From Martelella mediterranea (GTDB lineage: Bacteria; Pseudomonadota; Alphaproteobacteria; Rhizobiales; Rhizobiaceae), in assembly GCA_003001975.1 (NCBI GenBank), contig PVUG01000003.1, positions 124,001-188,000 on the forward strand: 64,000 nt of DNA. The letters are read 5' to 3'. Positions within the stretch are counted from its first letter, which is position 1. The number at the start of each line of letters is the position of its first letter. The notes beneath the pieces were generated by a model that was given only the letters and a program-made list of their open reading frames with translations, was not told the origin of the DNA and did no database searches. Position numbers and translations under genes: made by a program. Below, piece by piece: positions 47,510-57,366 of this stretch.

Positions 47510-48438
47510 GACGCGGCCCTCCGGATGCGCGGGTCGAGAAACGCGTAGAGAATATCGACCGCAAGGTTGGCAAAGGTCATCGAGAAGGTAACGGCCAGCA
47601 CCAGGAACTGCACCACGGCGATATCGCGGGTGGCGACCGAGCGCACCAGCAACTGCCCGACGCCCGGCCATGCGAAGACCTGTTCGGTCACCACCGCGCC
47701 GGCCACGAGACTGCCGAGACTGAGGCCCAGCATGGTAACGATCGGGATGGCCGCGTTGGGCGCCGCATGTCGCCACAGACGCCGCGCTGCCGGCACGCCG
47801 CGCGCCTCAAGCGCCATCATGAAGGGTTGGTTGATCGTTTCCAGCAGCGATGACCGCGTGAAGCGCGCGAAAGCGCCCATCGAGGCAAGCCCCAGCGTTG
47901 CCGCCGGCGGCAGCAGCAGAAAGAGCGAAATCTGGCCGTTTGCCGCCGCGCCGAAGAAGACGCCGAAGACCAGCGCGCCCGTAAGGATCACAACGAGACC
48001 GAAGAAAAAGTTCGGCATGGCGAAGGCAAAGACGGAAAAGCCCATCACCAGCCGGTCGATAAAGCTGTTGCGGTTAAGGGCCGCGACAGCGCCGATCAGG
48101 ATGCCGAAAACGACCGCGATTGCCAGTGCCGTTCCGCCAAGCATCAGTGTCGCCGGGAGCCGCTCGAGAAACAGCGTCAGCGATGATTTGCCGGTGTGGA
48201 TCGAATACCCGAAATCGCCCTGAAACAAGCCGAGAACGTAATTGGCGTATTGAACCGGCAGCGGCTTGTCGAGCCCCAGCTTGACACGGTAAGCCTCCAC
48301 CACCTCAGGCGGCGCGTCCGGTGGGGCCAGCGCCTGGGCCGGGTCGCCCGAAAGGCGAATGAAGAAGAACACGATGGTCACCGCGATCAGCAATGTCGCC
48401 AGCGAGCGGAGAATGCGAAACAGGATGATCCGGCTCAT
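47506..48438 (-). CDS. Peptide/opine-type ABC transporter permease (DppB-like)
   Basis: 310 residues, DppB/OppB permease: opening ILFRILRSLATLLIAVTIVFFFIRLSGDPAQAL, then the long periplasmic segment and GLDKPLPVQYANYVLGLFQGDFGYSIHTGK, typical of this subfamily. The C-terminus has VVTEQVFAWPGVGQLLVRSVATRDIAVVQ. Both ends overlap neighbours by ATGA (ATPase upstream, DppC downstream). Confidence 0.93.
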   Translation of the reverse strand: MSRIILFRILRSLATLLIAVTIVFFFIRLSGDPAQALAPPDAPPEVVEAYRVKLGLDKPLPVQYANYVLGLFQGDFGYSIHTGKSSLTLFLERLPATLMLGGTALAIAVVFGILIGAVAALNRNSFIDRLVMGFSVFAFAMPNFFFGLVVILTGALVFGVFFGAAANGQISLFLLLPPAATLGLASMGAFARFTRSSLLETINQPFMMALEARGVPAARRLWRHAAPNAAIPIVTMLGLSLGSLVAGAVVTEQVFAWPGVGQLLVRSVATRDIAVVQFLVLAVTFSMTFANLAVDILYAFLDPRIRRAAS

Positions 48439-50099
48439 ATGCTGTCGCCTCCCGTGGCTGCGATCTGACCGGCCCGCGAAAGCGACGAGGTCGCCCGCCC
48501 TGCCCTGTCGGGAACCGCATTGAGCAGCGTTCGGGTATAATCATGGGCCGGGGTCACCAGCACTTTTGAAGCCGGGCCCTGCTCGACCGCCTCGCCGCGA
48601 TACATCACCGTCACCTCGTCGCAGATCGAAGCGGCGACGCGCAGGTCGTGGGTCACGAACAGCATGGCGAAGCCGAGCTTTTCCTGAAGCGTTGCGAACA
48701 GCGCCAGGATCTGTGCCTGGATCGAAACATCGAGCGCCGAGATCGCCTCGTCGGCGACCAGAATTTCCGGCTCGACCACCAGCGCGCGGGCAATGCAGAG
48801 CCGCTGTCGCTGACCGCCGGAAAATTCATGCGGGAAGCGATCGAAGGCCTGTTCCGGCAGTCCGACGAGCGAGAGCATCTGACGGGCGCGATCTGCGGCC
48901 TGCCGCCGTGTTGCACCGTGAATGAGAGCGCCTTCGGCAACGCTCCATCCGGCCTTCTGGCGCGGATTGAGCGCGCTGAACGGGTCCTGCTGCACAAGCT
49001 GGATGCGTTTGCGCATGGCGCGCGGCATGCCGGTCACGAACTGGCCTATATCCGTGCCGTCGAGGATCACGGTTCCGCCGGTCAGCGGCTCGAGCTGCAG
49101 AATACCGCGCACCAGCGACGATTTGCCCGATCCGCTCTGGCCGACCAGTCCATGGGTCTCACCGCGCTTCAGAGAAAGCGAAACACCGCGCACCGCCTCG
49201 ATGGCGCGGTTTGCGAAAAGGCCGTCACGTTGATGATAGGTGATGGCGATATCGCGCGCTTCCAGCACCACCGACGTTTCATGTTCCGCGCTGCTTTGGG
49301 CGCCCGGCTTCGGCAGGCTCTCGAGCAGACGGATGGTATAGGGATGGCGCGGCGCCTCGAAAATCGCGTCGCGGCTGCCGGTTTCAACGATCTCACCCTC
49401 ACGCATGACCATCACGCGGTCGGCAATATCGGCCACGACGGAAAGATCGTGGGTAATGAACAACAGACCGGCCTGGAATTCTTCCTGCAGGTCGCGAATA
49501 AGGGCCAGGATTTCCGCCTGTGTCGTGACATCGAGCGCGGTCGTCGGCTCGTCTGCAATCAGCAGTGCCGGCTTGAGCGCCAACGCCATGGCGATCGCGA
49601 TCCGCTGGGCCTGACCGCCGGAAAGCTGATGCGGGTAGGATTTGTGGATCCGTTCGGGATCGGCGAGCCTGACGGCCGTGATCATGTCGAGGGCGCGGGC
49701 CCGGCGCGCACGCGCCGAACGCATGCCGTGAACCAGAAGCATCTCCTCGATCTGTCTTCCGACCGTCATCACCGGGTCAAGCGTGGCCGCCGGTTCCTGA
49801 AAGATCAGGCCGATCCGGTCTCCCCTCAGCCTGCGCATGGCTGCGGGATCACCGGCCGGCAGCGGCGCGCCCTCGAAGATGATCTCGCCGGCGGCCTTTT
49901 TGAGGCCGCGCGGCAGCATGTCCAGCAGGGCCTGCGCGGTGATCGACTTGCCCGAGCCGCTTTCGCCGACGAGGCACACGCATTCGCCCGGTCGGATCGA
50001 AAGGTCGAGGCTGCGGACAGCATGGTCGCGGTCCGCCCCCTCCGGCAGGGTGATCGTCAGGCCCCGGATATCGAGCAGTTCCGACGGGTTGTCAGACAC
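48435..50099 (-). CDS. Peptide-type ABC transporter ATP-binding protein, DppD-DppF fusion
   Basis: 554 residues with two complete ABC ATPase domains in one chain. Domain 1: [29 protein letters not shown]. Domain 2: [30 protein letters not shown] (an Ala replaces the usual Pro after DE). Other systems of this class use separate D and F proteins, but fused forms are common in rhizobia (YejF-like, GsiA-like). It energises the DppB/DppC pair. Nine bases separate it from the binding-protein gene. Confidence 0.93.
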   Translation of the reverse strand: MSDNPSELLDIRGLTITLPEGADRDHAVRSLDLSIRPGECVCLVGESGSGKSITAQALLDMLPRGLKKAAGEIIFEGAPLPAGDPAAMRRLRGDRIGLIFQEPAATLDPVMTVGRQIEEMLLVHGMRSARARRARALDMITAVRLADPERIHKSYPHQLSGGQAQRIAIAMALALKPALLIADEPTTALDVTTQAEILALIRDLQEEFQAGLLFITHDLSVVADIADRVMVMREGEIVETGSRDAIFEAPRHPYTIRLLESLPKPGAQSSAEHETSVVLEARDIAITYHQRDGLFANRAIEAVRGVSLSLKRGETHGLVGQSGSGKSSLVRGILQLEPLTGGTVILDGTDIGQFVTGMPRAMRKRIQLVQQDPFSALNPRQKAGWSVAEGALIHGATRRQAADRARQMLSLVGLPEQAFDRFPHEFSGGQRQRLCIARALVVEPEILVADEAISALDVSIQAQILALFATLQEKLGFAMLFVTHDLRVAASICDEVTVMYRGEAVEQGPASKVLVTPAHDYTRTLLNAVPDRAGRATSSLSRAGQIAATGGDSI

Positions 50100-50108
50100 C
50101 GGCTTTTC

Positions 50109-51701
50109 CTAGGGCTCGATCGTCAGGAAATCGTTGTTGAAGATGGTCAGCTGCGAACTCCCCGGATCCCATTCATATTTGTCGCTCATGGCGAAGGTCT
50201 GAACATTTCTCCAGAGATACATGCCGGGCGTGACGTCTTCCCAGTCCTTCACAAGGTCAAGATAGGCGGCATTCTTGTCCTCGAAGGTCTGCGCCCGCTC
50301 GAACCGTTCGCCATCGGCGAGGAAGGCCTCGCTCGGCGTCCATGTGCGGTGGGCGGCGGTGACGCGGCTCGACGATGGGCCCCAGTCCAGCCAGAGCGGG
50401 CGGTAGGGGTCGCCGGTGAACTCCGACGACATCGACATGTTGAGCATATGGAACGGGCGCTGATAGGCGAGCGAGAAGTTGTCGACGATATTGAGCTCGA
50501 CATTGATCCCCATGTCGCGCCACATCTCGACCATATATTCGGCTGCCACCTCGTAGTTCGGATAGAACCCGCGCACGATGTTCCAGGTCAGCGGCTGGCC
50601 GTCATAATCGCTTTCTGCGAGAAACTCGGCCGCCCGTTCCGGGTCGTAACCATAGGTCGCCTTACGGTCGGGATCGAAATAGGGGCCGTATTCCGGGAAA
50701 TTGAATGGCGTCGGCGTGAACGTCATGCCGTTCCAGAGCGCCTCGGTAATGGCATCGCGGTCGATCGCCATCACCATCGCCTTGCGCAGATTGGCGTCGA
50801 CCAGCGGATTGTCGTCCATACCTTCAATGGTGAGCGTATTGAACGCAAACATCGGGTAATTGCCAATCTGATCGGTGATCAGGTGGATCCCGTCAGTGGC
50901 TTCGACGGATTCCAGCTGATCCACGGGAACGCTCATGATCAGGTCATAATCGCCCGACACCAGACCGGCATAGCGCGTCGAAAATTCGGGAACGATCTTC
51001 CAGATAACGCTCTTCAGCGGCGGCGTGCCGCCCCAGTAGTCGTCATAGGCTTCGGCAATGGCATGGTCGGACGGATCGAAATCCGTGATCTTGTAAGGTC
51101 CGGTTCCGATCGGCATCTGACCGAAAGCCTCGGTGCCGACGCTTTCGTAATAGTCCTTCGGAAGCACGTAACCAATGGGCGTGGTAAGGCGGTTGACGAA
51201 GGTCGCGTCGGGATAGGCGGTTTCCAGGTCGACGGTATAGTCATCGACGACAGTGACGCCGACAAGCCCGCGCGCATAATTCTTGCCGCGCGGCGCCAGC
51301 GGCTCGTCGCCCCACAGACGCTCCTCGGAAAGCGAGAAGGCGACGTCTTCGGCGGTCATCGGATCGCCGTTCTGGAACGTCACCCCTTCGCGCAGATGCA
51401 GCCGCCAGGTGGTCGGGGTCACCTGTTCCCAGCTCGTTGCAAGCCCGGGGATGATGGTGTTGCCTTCCGGGTCCTCGAAATAGTTCCGCTTCACCAGCGT
51501 ATCGAAGACATTGCCGTAAACCCGGCCGCCGGTCGTCGAAAGGCCGATCACGGGATCGAGCGTCGACCAGAGATTGTCGACCGCAAAGGCAAAGTCCGGT
51601 CTTGTGTCTTCCTGCGCAAAAGCCGGCGCCTTGGCCAGAGGCGACACCCCTGCCCCCAGGAACAGCATGGCGGACGTCAGAAGCGTTCTTCGTTTCAACA
51701 T
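50109..51701 (-). CDS. Peptide/opine-type ABC transporter substrate-binding protein (family 5)
   Basis: 530 residues. The N-terminus MLKRRTLLTSAMLFLGAGVSPLAKAPAFA is an export signal. The SBP family 5 pattern follows: PGLATSWEQVTPTTWRLHLREGVTFQNGDPMTAEDVAFS, then GTGPYKI and NLRKAMVMAIDRDAI. Family 5 proteins bind oligopeptides, opines, nickel chelates or glycosides. The 51701 start gives the signal peptide; the longer frame upstream does not. With a nitrilase-family enzyme upstream, an amide-containing substrate is plausible but unproven. Confidence 0.92.
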   Translation of the reverse strand: MLKRRTLLTSAMLFLGAGVSPLAKAPAFAQEDTRPDFAFAVDNLWSTLDPVIGLSTTGGRVYGNVFDTLVKRNYFEDPEGNTIIPGLATSWEQVTPTTWRLHLREGVTFQNGDPMTAEDVAFSLSEERLWGDEPLAPRGKNYARGLVGVTVVDDYTVDLETAYPDATFVNRLTTPIGYVLPKDYYESVGTEAFGQMPIGTGPYKITDFDPSDHAIAEAYDDYWGGTPPLKSVIWKIVPEFSTRYAGLVSGDYDLIMSVPVDQLESVEATDGIHLITDQIGNYPMFAFNTLTIEGMDDNPLVDANLRKAMVMAIDRDAITEALWNGMTFTPTPFNFPEYGPYFDPDRKATYGYDPERAAEFLAESDYDGQPLTWNIVRGFYPNYEVAAEYMVEMWRDMGINVELNIVDNFSLAYQRPFHMLNMSMSSEFTGDPYRPLWLDWGPSSSRVTAAHRTWTPSEAFLADGERFERAQTFEDKNAAYLDLVKDWEDVTPGMYLWRNVQTFAMSDKYEWDPGSSQLTIFNNDFLTIEP

Positions 51702-51783
51702 GGTATGCGATCCCTCTGAAAGTCGTTTCTTGCGACGGGCGGCAGGCCCGCCGGTTTTGGCATGACGATGTTGTTGCAACGCT

Positions 51784-52677
51784 TCAGGCGGTTTGCCGCC
51801 TCCGGTGCGTTGCCCCCGGTTCAAAGCTGTAATCACGCTCGTTGAGGAGCGAGGGAATGGAGCGGCGGGTGTTTTCGACGCGCGCAAGATCGAGATCGGC
51901 GACGGCAAGCCCGATGCGCTTGCCCATGTCCTCGACCACCGTGCCCCACGGGTCGACAATCATCGACTGCCCCCAGGTGTCCCGCCCGTCATCGTGATGG
52001 CCGCATTGGGCTGCCGCCACGACATAGCAACCGTTTTCGATGGCGCGCGCACGCAGCAGCGTCGGCCAGTGGGCCTCTCCGGTCGACATGGCGAAAGCCG
52101 ACGGGATGAACAGGATCTTCGCGCCGGCATGGGCATAGTCGCGGTAAAGATGGGGGAACCGCACATCGTAGCAGACCGACATGCCGAACGGGCCCCAGGG
52201 CGTTTCAGCCAGCACGGCCTCGCCGCCCGGCGCGTAACGGTCGGACTCACGCCGCGAAATCTCGCCCGGCAGATCGACGTCGAACAGATGGATCTTGTCA
52301 TAGCGCGCGACGAATGCGCCGCTGGCGTCGATCAGGTGGCTGGTGTTGGAGAAGCGGGCACCGTCCGCGCCTGCAAGCGGTGTCGAACCGGTATGGATCC
52401 AGAGCCCGTATTTTGCCGCAAGCGCCCGGCAGGCGGCGAGAAACGGATCCCGCGCCTCGTCGGTGACGGAGAGACGTGCGGAGGCAACATCCTTGTTGAC
52501 CATGCCGGACGCCTCCGGAAGCGCCAGAAGCTGGGCGCCCGCCGCATGAGCCTCGGCGGCAAGGCCCGTGACGATCTCGATATTGCGCGCATGCGTGTTC
52601 GAGGAGCACATCTGTGCCATCGCAAGCCGGATGACCGCCCGTCCATCATCATCAGTCGCAACTGTCGTTGATGTCAT
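51784..52677 (-). CDS. Nitrilase-superfamily carbon-nitrogen hydrolase
   Basis: 297 residues with the Glu-Lys-Cys triad: E55 in LALPEASGM, K128 in YDKIHLFDVDLPG, C169 in MSVCYDVRFPHLYR. YDKIHLFD and the CYDVRFPxL pattern place it in the Nit/NIT1-like branch (relatives hydrolyse omega-amides such as deaminated glutathione) rather than true nitrilases. The ATG at 52677 follows CCGGAGGGATTGAAG. First gene of the minus-strand operon with a peptide-type ABC importer, diverging from a LysR gene, so it probably cleaves the imported amide in the cytoplasm. Confidence 0.9.
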   Translation of the reverse strand: MTSTTVATDDDGRAVIRLAMAQMCSSNTHARNIEIVTGLAAEAHAAGAQLLALPEASGMVNKDVASARLSVTDEARDPFLAACRALAAKYGLWIHTGSTPLAGADGARFSNTSHLIDASGAFVARYDKIHLFDVDLPGEISRRESDRYAPGGEAVLAETPWGPFGMSVCYDVRFPHLYRDYAHAGAKILFIPSAFAMSTGEAHWPTLLRARAIENGCYVVAAAQCGHHDDGRDTWGQSMIVDPWGTVVEDMGKRIGLAVADLDLARVENTRRSIPSLLNERDYSFEPGATHRRRQTA

Positions 52678-52836
52678 CTTCAATCCCTCCGGCCAATCGG
52701 CGCTGCCTGAGAAACAGGCAAAGCTTAAATTTCGATCAACCACAGGCTAGAATGAGAAACTCGACAAAAAAAGTACAAAATTTCCCCTTCTCGTCTATAA
52801 AAGTAACATATTTTATCTCGGCAGGAATGGACCGAT

Positions 52837-53748
52837 ATGGCACAGGATCGCTTGCCCCCACTGAGGGCGTTGAAGACTCTGGAGGCTTTTCATCAAAGTG
52901 GGTCGGTGACAGCAACGGCACGACTGCTGAGCGTCTCCCATTCCGCCGTCAGCCATCAGTTGAAGCAGATCGAGGACTGGGCAGGCATCCGCCTGATGCG
53001 GCGCGAAGGCCGCCAGACGGCGCTGACAGAAGCCGGAGAAAGCCTGGCGCTGGTGATCAACGAAAGCTTCGGCGCAATCCGCCACGAGATCGACCGGCTG
53101 ACCATGCGCGAGAGATTGCCGGTCTCGATCGCCTCGCTTCGGTTTGTGATACCGAACTGGCTGCTGCCCGAGATCGAAACCTTCATGGCGGAAAATCCGG
53201 CGGTATCCGTCTATGTTCAGGAACATATTTCCGACCAGCCGGTGAGCCCGGAGCCTGATATTCTGATAGGCTTTTCGCTCGATGGCCATATTCCCGAGGG
53301 AGCCGACCCGATCATTCCCGGCGCGGCGGTTCCGGTCTGCGCGCCAAGCTATCAGGCCCGTCATACGATCGGGAGCTCGGCCGATATCGCGCGTGCCACG
53401 CTGCTGCACGATGAAGACATGCGCATGTGGAAAACATGGCTTTCGGCCGCCGGCATTGCAGCGCCAGACGAGCGAAACGAAAGACGGCTTTTCTTCTCGG
53501 GTTCGGCGCTGATCTGCGACGCGGCCCTGCGCGGGCTCGGTGTCGCGCTGTGCCGGGAGGCGCTGATTGAACCCTATCTCGAACGCGGCGAGTTGATCCG
53601 TCTGTCCGATATCCGGATTGACAGAACCGCCGTCTATTACCTGCAGATTTCGCAACACGGCATGAACCGCCACGCCGCAATCGCGATCACCGACTGGTTA
53701 ATCAAGCGCAGCCGAGGACGGTGGCAAGACATGCTGCACCGGCAATAA
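52837..53748 (+). CDS. LysR-family regulator (GcvA-like)
   Basis: 303 residues. The HTH is LPPLRALKTLEAFHQSGSVTATARLLSVSHSAVSHQLKQIEDWAGIRLMRREGR, the GcvA/AmpR-like opening with PPLRAL. A C-terminal effector domain follows. It diverges from the nitrilase/ABC operon over 159 AT-rich bases (52678-52836), the standard layout for a LysR activator and its target. Its other side converges with the second TRAP operon. Control of the ABC/nitrilase operon is inference. Confidence 0.9.
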   Translation: MAQDRLPPLRALKTLEAFHQSGSVTATARLLSVSHSAVSHQLKQIEDWAGIRLMRREGRQTALTEAGESLALVINESFGAIRHEIDRLTMRERLPVSIASLRFVIPNWLLPEIETFMAENPAVSVYVQEHISDQPVSPEPDILIGFSLDGHIPEGADPIIPGAAVPVCAPSYQARHTIGSSADIARATLLHDEDMRMWKTWLSAAGIAAPDERNERRLFFSGSALICDAALRGLGVALCREALIEPYLERGELIRLSDIRIDRTAVYYLQISQHGMNRHAAIAITDWLIKRSRGRWQDMLHRQ

Positions 53749-53896
53749 GACCCGACAACAAATCAAGGAAACCCTGTCGAGATCGAATCTCCTTCCGTCT
53801 GTGCTGACTGGATATGTCTCCCCCAAAGTTCAAGCCGTAAGCACTCGTGCAAGCCGATCCGCGCGATCCGTCGCGGCTCGACATTGCCTGAAACCG

Positions 53897-55180
53897 TCAA
53901 TTCATCGTCGACGGCAGCCAGAGGACGAGAGCGGGAAAGGCGACGAGGACCGCCACCAGGATCAGATGCGCCAGCACATGCGGATAGGAGCCGCGAAACA
54001 CGACGTTGACCGGCATTTTCGTGTATTTCGAAATCACGAACACATTGATGCCGAGCGGCGGCGTGAGGACGCCGATCTCCCCCATGACGATCGTGATCAC
54101 GGCAAACCAGACCGGATCATATCCCAGCTGGGTCACAAGCGGCGAGACGATCGGCACGGTCAGGATCAGCATGGCGATCAGGTCCATGAAGCATCCCAGC
54201 ACCAGATAGATCAGCAATATCGCAATCAGAATGACAATGCTGGGAATTTCCGAGGCGATCAGCCACGAGACCAGCGACTGGGTAACCTGCGTCATGGTCA
54301 GGAAGTAGACGAAGACCTGCGCGCCAAGAAAGATCATGGCAATCATGCAGCTGGCTTCAAGCGTTGAAAGGCCGGCTCTGACAAAGGAGCGAAGCGGCGT
54401 GCGGCGCGACAGGGCCAGCAGGAAGGCGATGAAGGCGCCGATGGCCGAGGCCTCCGTGGGCGTGCCGATCCCGGTATAGATCACCACGGTGACAGCGGCA
54501 AACAGCAGCAGGAAAGACCATGCACCGCCGAGGGAACGGATCTTTTCCGACCAGGAATAGCTCTGCGCAACCGGAGCGTCGCCGGGTCGCAGATAGACCC
54601 AGGCGAAGATCGTCAGCATGATTGTGGCGGTGACCAGCAAACCCGGCACAACGCCCGCAATCAGCAGGTGCGCCACGCTCATATCGGCCAGAAGCGCATA
54701 GATGATCATCGCCCCGCTCGGCGGGATCAGCATGGCAAGCGTGCCCGAAATGGCAACGACGCCGGACGCGAAACCCGGATTGTACCCCTGCTTGATCATG
54801 CCCGGGATTGTCGTTGACGCGAGCGTTGCCGCGGACGCCGTACTCGAGCCGGAAATCGCACCGAAGGCTGCCCCTGTCAGTGCCGTCGCATGCGCAAGGC
54901 CGCCGGGTGTCCGCCCTGTCCATTTGCGGGCGATCTGGAACATGTCCTCACTGACGCCGCTGACGACAATGAAATTCGCCATCAGAATGAACATCGGGAT
55001 CATGACGAATTCATAGCTGTTGACAGCGCTGAGCGGCGTCGTCGTCAGAATGCCGGTGAAAAGCTGCGGGCCGCCAAGCATGTAAAGCCCGACACCGCCG
55101 GCAATCGCCAGCGCGATTGCGACCGGCAGACCGATGACAAGCAGAACGCCCAGAAGCGCAAACCCAATCGTGACTTCCAT
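53897..55180 (-). CDS. TRAP transporter large permease (DctM)
   Basis: 427 residues, about twelve helices. Conserved segments: ALTGAAFGAISGSSTASAATLASTTIPGMIKQGYNPGFASGVVAISGTLAMLIPPSGAMIIYALL and MGEIGVLTPPLGINVFVISKYTKMP. The start at 55180 (MEVTIGFALLGVLLVIGLPVAIAL) is the standard DctM N-terminus. Four bases separate it from the DctQ gene. Unlike the first TRAP operon, the order here is P-Q-M. Confidence 0.93.
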   Translation of the reverse strand: MEVTIGFALLGVLLVIGLPVAIALAIAGGVGLYMLGGPQLFTGILTTTPLSAVNSYEFVMIPMFILMANFIVVSGVSEDMFQIARKWTGRTPGGLAHATALTGAAFGAISGSSTASAATLASTTIPGMIKQGYNPGFASGVVAISGTLAMLIPPSGAMIIYALLADMSVAHLLIAGVVPGLLVTATIMLTIFAWVYLRPGDAPVAQSYSWSEKIRSLGGAWSFLLLFAAVTVVIYTGIGTPTEASAIGAFIAFLLALSRRTPLRSFVRAGLSTLEASCMIAMIFLGAQVFVYFLTMTQVTQSLVSWLIASEIPSIVILIAILLIYLVLGCFMDLIAMLILTVPIVSPLVTQLGYDPVWFAVITIVMGEIGVLTPPLGINVFVISKYTKMPVNVVFRGSYPHVLAHLILVAVLVAFPALVLWLPSTMN

Positions 55181-55184
55181 TCGA

Positions 55185-55796
55185 TCAAACCGCCTCTTCG
55201 GTAATTTCACGCTCGTCGTCATCGGGCAGAATGCTGATGGCCGCTTTCTCATTGCCCGTGACAAGCGCAATGAGCTGACTGAGTGCAATATGCAGAGCGC
55301 GCATGGTAAAAAGGCCCATGGCCAGCGCAACGATGGCCTGTTCGGACCATATTGGCCAGGGGACGAGACCGGTGGCGACGAGATCCTGCGACCAGCTGTC
55401 ACGCGCCAGTTTCGTGATACTGGTCGTCATGGTCCAGAAAACGGGGACGGCCGCCAGCATGCCCAGGCAGACCAGCAGGCTGTAAAGCCGGCGCGGCATC
55501 ATCATGGCGAACAGATCGACGCCGATCTGCCCGCCATGTCGCAACACCATTCCCGCCGGCAACAGCATGGTTGCCGGCAGAAGATAAAGCGTGACGAGAT
55601 CGACCGTGAAAACGAACGGCCGGTTCATCGTGTAGCGGGCGATTGCGTCGCCCGAGATCAGGACCATCATGAAGAACAGGACGCCGCAGAGGATCCACAG
55701 CATGCCGCGCTCCACCACCGATATCAGCCTGTCAACCGGCCCGTCCGGCCCCAGCACTTCGCAGACCGGCCGCCGTTTTTCTGTTGTCGTGTTCAT
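55185..55796 (-). CDS. TRAP transporter small permease (DctQ)
   Basis: 203 residues with four helices; the core reads LFFMMVLISGDAIARYTMNRPFVFTVDLVTLYLLPATMLLPAGMVLRHGGQIGVDLFAMMMP, with the usual R-x-G-G-Q-I-x-V-D motif. It partners the DctM encoded directly downstream. A gap of 28 bases separates it from the DctP gene. Confidence 0.9.
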   Translation of the reverse strand: MNTTTEKRRPVCEVLGPDGPVDRLISVVERGMLWILCGVLFFMMVLISGDAIARYTMNRPFVFTVDLVTLYLLPATMLLPAGMVLRHGGQIGVDLFAMMMPRRLYSLLVCLGMLAAVPVFWTMTTSITKLARDSWSQDLVATGLVPWPIWSEQAIVALAMGLFTMRALHIALSQLIALVTGNEKAAISILPDDDEREITEEAV

Positions 55797-55824
55797 ATGC
55801 CTGCCTCTTTAGCCGCGACACCGG

Positions 55825-56883
55825 TTATTGCTGGGTATCAGCAGTGTCGGCGGGTGCCTCAAGGGCCTGCTTGAACATGTTCAGCGTTTCCGTGGCCGGT
55901 TTTCCGCGCGCATCGAGCTGCGCTGTCCAGTCTTCGGAGATGCTGGCGAGGGTCGTATCGAGCGTGGCGACATCTTCATCGCTCCAGGTGTAGATCTCCA
56001 TCCGCCCGGAAGACTGAAGGTCCTTGATCGCCCGTGCCTCGTCCTTTTCGGAAAATGCGCAGAAATTTTCCTCCGCCCGCTTGCCCGCCTCATCCAGTGC
56101 GGCCCTGACGTCTTCGGGCAGCGATTGATAGCGGGATTCCGACATCATCGCGAAGACCCCGGGCGTTCCCATGCTGTAGCCGGTGGCGCCGTAATGGGCA
56201 TATTCGTCATAACCGTAGCTTTCGACGGCAGCGAACGACATCATCACGGCATCAAGCGTGCCGCGCTGCAGCGACTGGGTGACTTCGGGCGATGTCAGTT
56301 TCATCGGCACGCCGCCCACCTTGCCAACGGTCAGTTCCATCAGGCCACCGGCATTGCGCATCTTGAGTCCCTGCAGGTCATCGACACTTTCGATTTTCCG
56401 GCGCGATGCAGCCGGTCCGTAGGGAGAATAGACGTAATAGCTGATCACGCGCAGGCCTGCCGGTTTGAGATCGTTTTCGTAAAGCGGACCGCCGGGATCG
56501 CCGATGGCACGGCTGGCGCGCGTCCCCGCGCAAACACTGTCGACAAGGCCCGGCACTTCCAGCACGCCGAGAAGGGGCAATTCCCCGCTGCTGACATAGC
56601 CCGTGCCGATTTCGGCGATATCAACGGCGCCAAATTTGACCAGTTCGATCAACTGACGCGCCTTTCCCGCCTGTTCGGCCGGATAGAACTCGATATCGAC
56701 GGCGCCATCCGTCAGTTCCTCGACGTCCTTGATGAAGACATCACTGCCTTCCGTCACGCCGTAATGGGTGGGGGGCAGAAAAGTCGCCAGTTTCAGGGTG
56801 ATCTTGTCCTGGGCCATAAGCGGCCCGGCGGTTGCCCCCAGGCAAAGAGCCAGCAACAGCGGGCGGCAGCAGCGTTTCAACAT
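55825..56883 (-). CDS. TRAP transporter substrate-binding protein (DctP family)
   Basis: 352 residues; signal peptide MLKRCCRPLLLALCLGATAGPLMA. The mature part opens QDKITLKLATFLPPTHYGVTEGSDVFIKDVEELTDGAVDIEFYPAEQAGKARQLIELVKFGAVDIAEIGTGYVS, the TRAP-binding-protein pattern. The conserved Arg and motif region is GLKMRNAGGLMELTVGKVGGVPMKLTSPEVTQSLQRGTLDAVMMSF. Two adjacent cysteines in the signal sequence (RCC) are unusual but upstream of the cleavage site. First gene of the P-Q-M operon, preceded by a sigma-54-type promoter at 56930-56944. Confidence 0.9.
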   Translation of the reverse strand: MLKRCCRPLLLALCLGATAGPLMAQDKITLKLATFLPPTHYGVTEGSDVFIKDVEELTDGAVDIEFYPAEQAGKARQLIELVKFGAVDIAEIGTGYVSSGELPLLGVLEVPGLVDSVCAGTRASRAIGDPGGPLYENDLKPAGLRVISYYVYSPYGPAASRRKIESVDDLQGLKMRNAGGLMELTVGKVGGVPMKLTSPEVTQSLQRGTLDAVMMSFAAVESYGYDEYAHYGATGYSMGTPGVFAMMSESRYQSLPEDVRAALDEAGKRAEENFCAFSEKDEARAIKDLQSSGRMEIYTWSDEDVATLDTTLASISEDWTAQLDARGKPATETLNMFKQALEAPADTADTQQ

Positions 56884-56929
56884 AGTCTCCTCCTCACGGA
56901 CTTTTGTGAACCGAATGGAAATGTTGCCC

Positions 56930-56944
56930 GCAAACGTGATGCCA
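56930..56944 (-). promoter_or_regulatory. Predicted sigma-54 promoter of the TRAP operon
   Basis: On the minus strand TGGCATCACGTTTGC (56944 to 56930) has the -24 GG and -12 GC separated by exactly 10 bases, matching TGGCAC-N5-TTGC at all but one position. It is 47 bases from the dctP-type start, leaving a leader of about 35 bases. C4-dicarboxylate-type systems are often sigma-54/DctD dependent; no such two-component gene is in the window. The rest of 56884-57520 holds a repeat and an inverted repeat but no gene. Confidence 0.6.
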
Positions 56945-57191
56945 ACGGACGCGCATTCGCCGGACGTCCTGTCATACAGGCGCCCGCGCTTTTCTTTGAA
57001 ACGGGAAACAGGGTATCGGCAGGAAAGGCCAGCACGGAAATGTCGCAGCCGGCAACACGCTGTCGGCTACAAGCACATGGATCGGCAGCAACGTCATGTG
57101 ACCTGCCGCGGGCAGCAGCCCCGCAATGATGCACGGTGTAGCGAAACGGCCGTCATTCCGGCCTTTCTGTCGTTCAAAACTCCGCCCACTT

Positions 57192-57336
57192 GCGTCATCC
57201 TCGTGCTTGACACGAGGATCCAATCACGGCTGCGGCGAGAGAAACGATTGAGCTTATGGCTCGGGATTTAAAACCGGCGCCTGTCACCACGTGTGGACAG
57301 GTTCGTGGATCCTCGTGTCAAGCACGAGGATGACAC
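57192..57336. repeat. Paired CTTGA-loop hairpin repeat (copy 5, GTG variant)
   Basis: Left hairpin ATCCTCGTG-cttga-CACGAGGAT; right inverted half GATCCTCGTG...CACGAGGATGACACC. Both stem sides change together relative to copies 1-4 (GGG/CCC becomes GTG/CAC), keeping pairing. About 85 bases between hairpins. Confidence 0.85.
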
Positions 57337-57366
57337 CTTTGAGAATGGCGAATGCCGTACCCAAGC

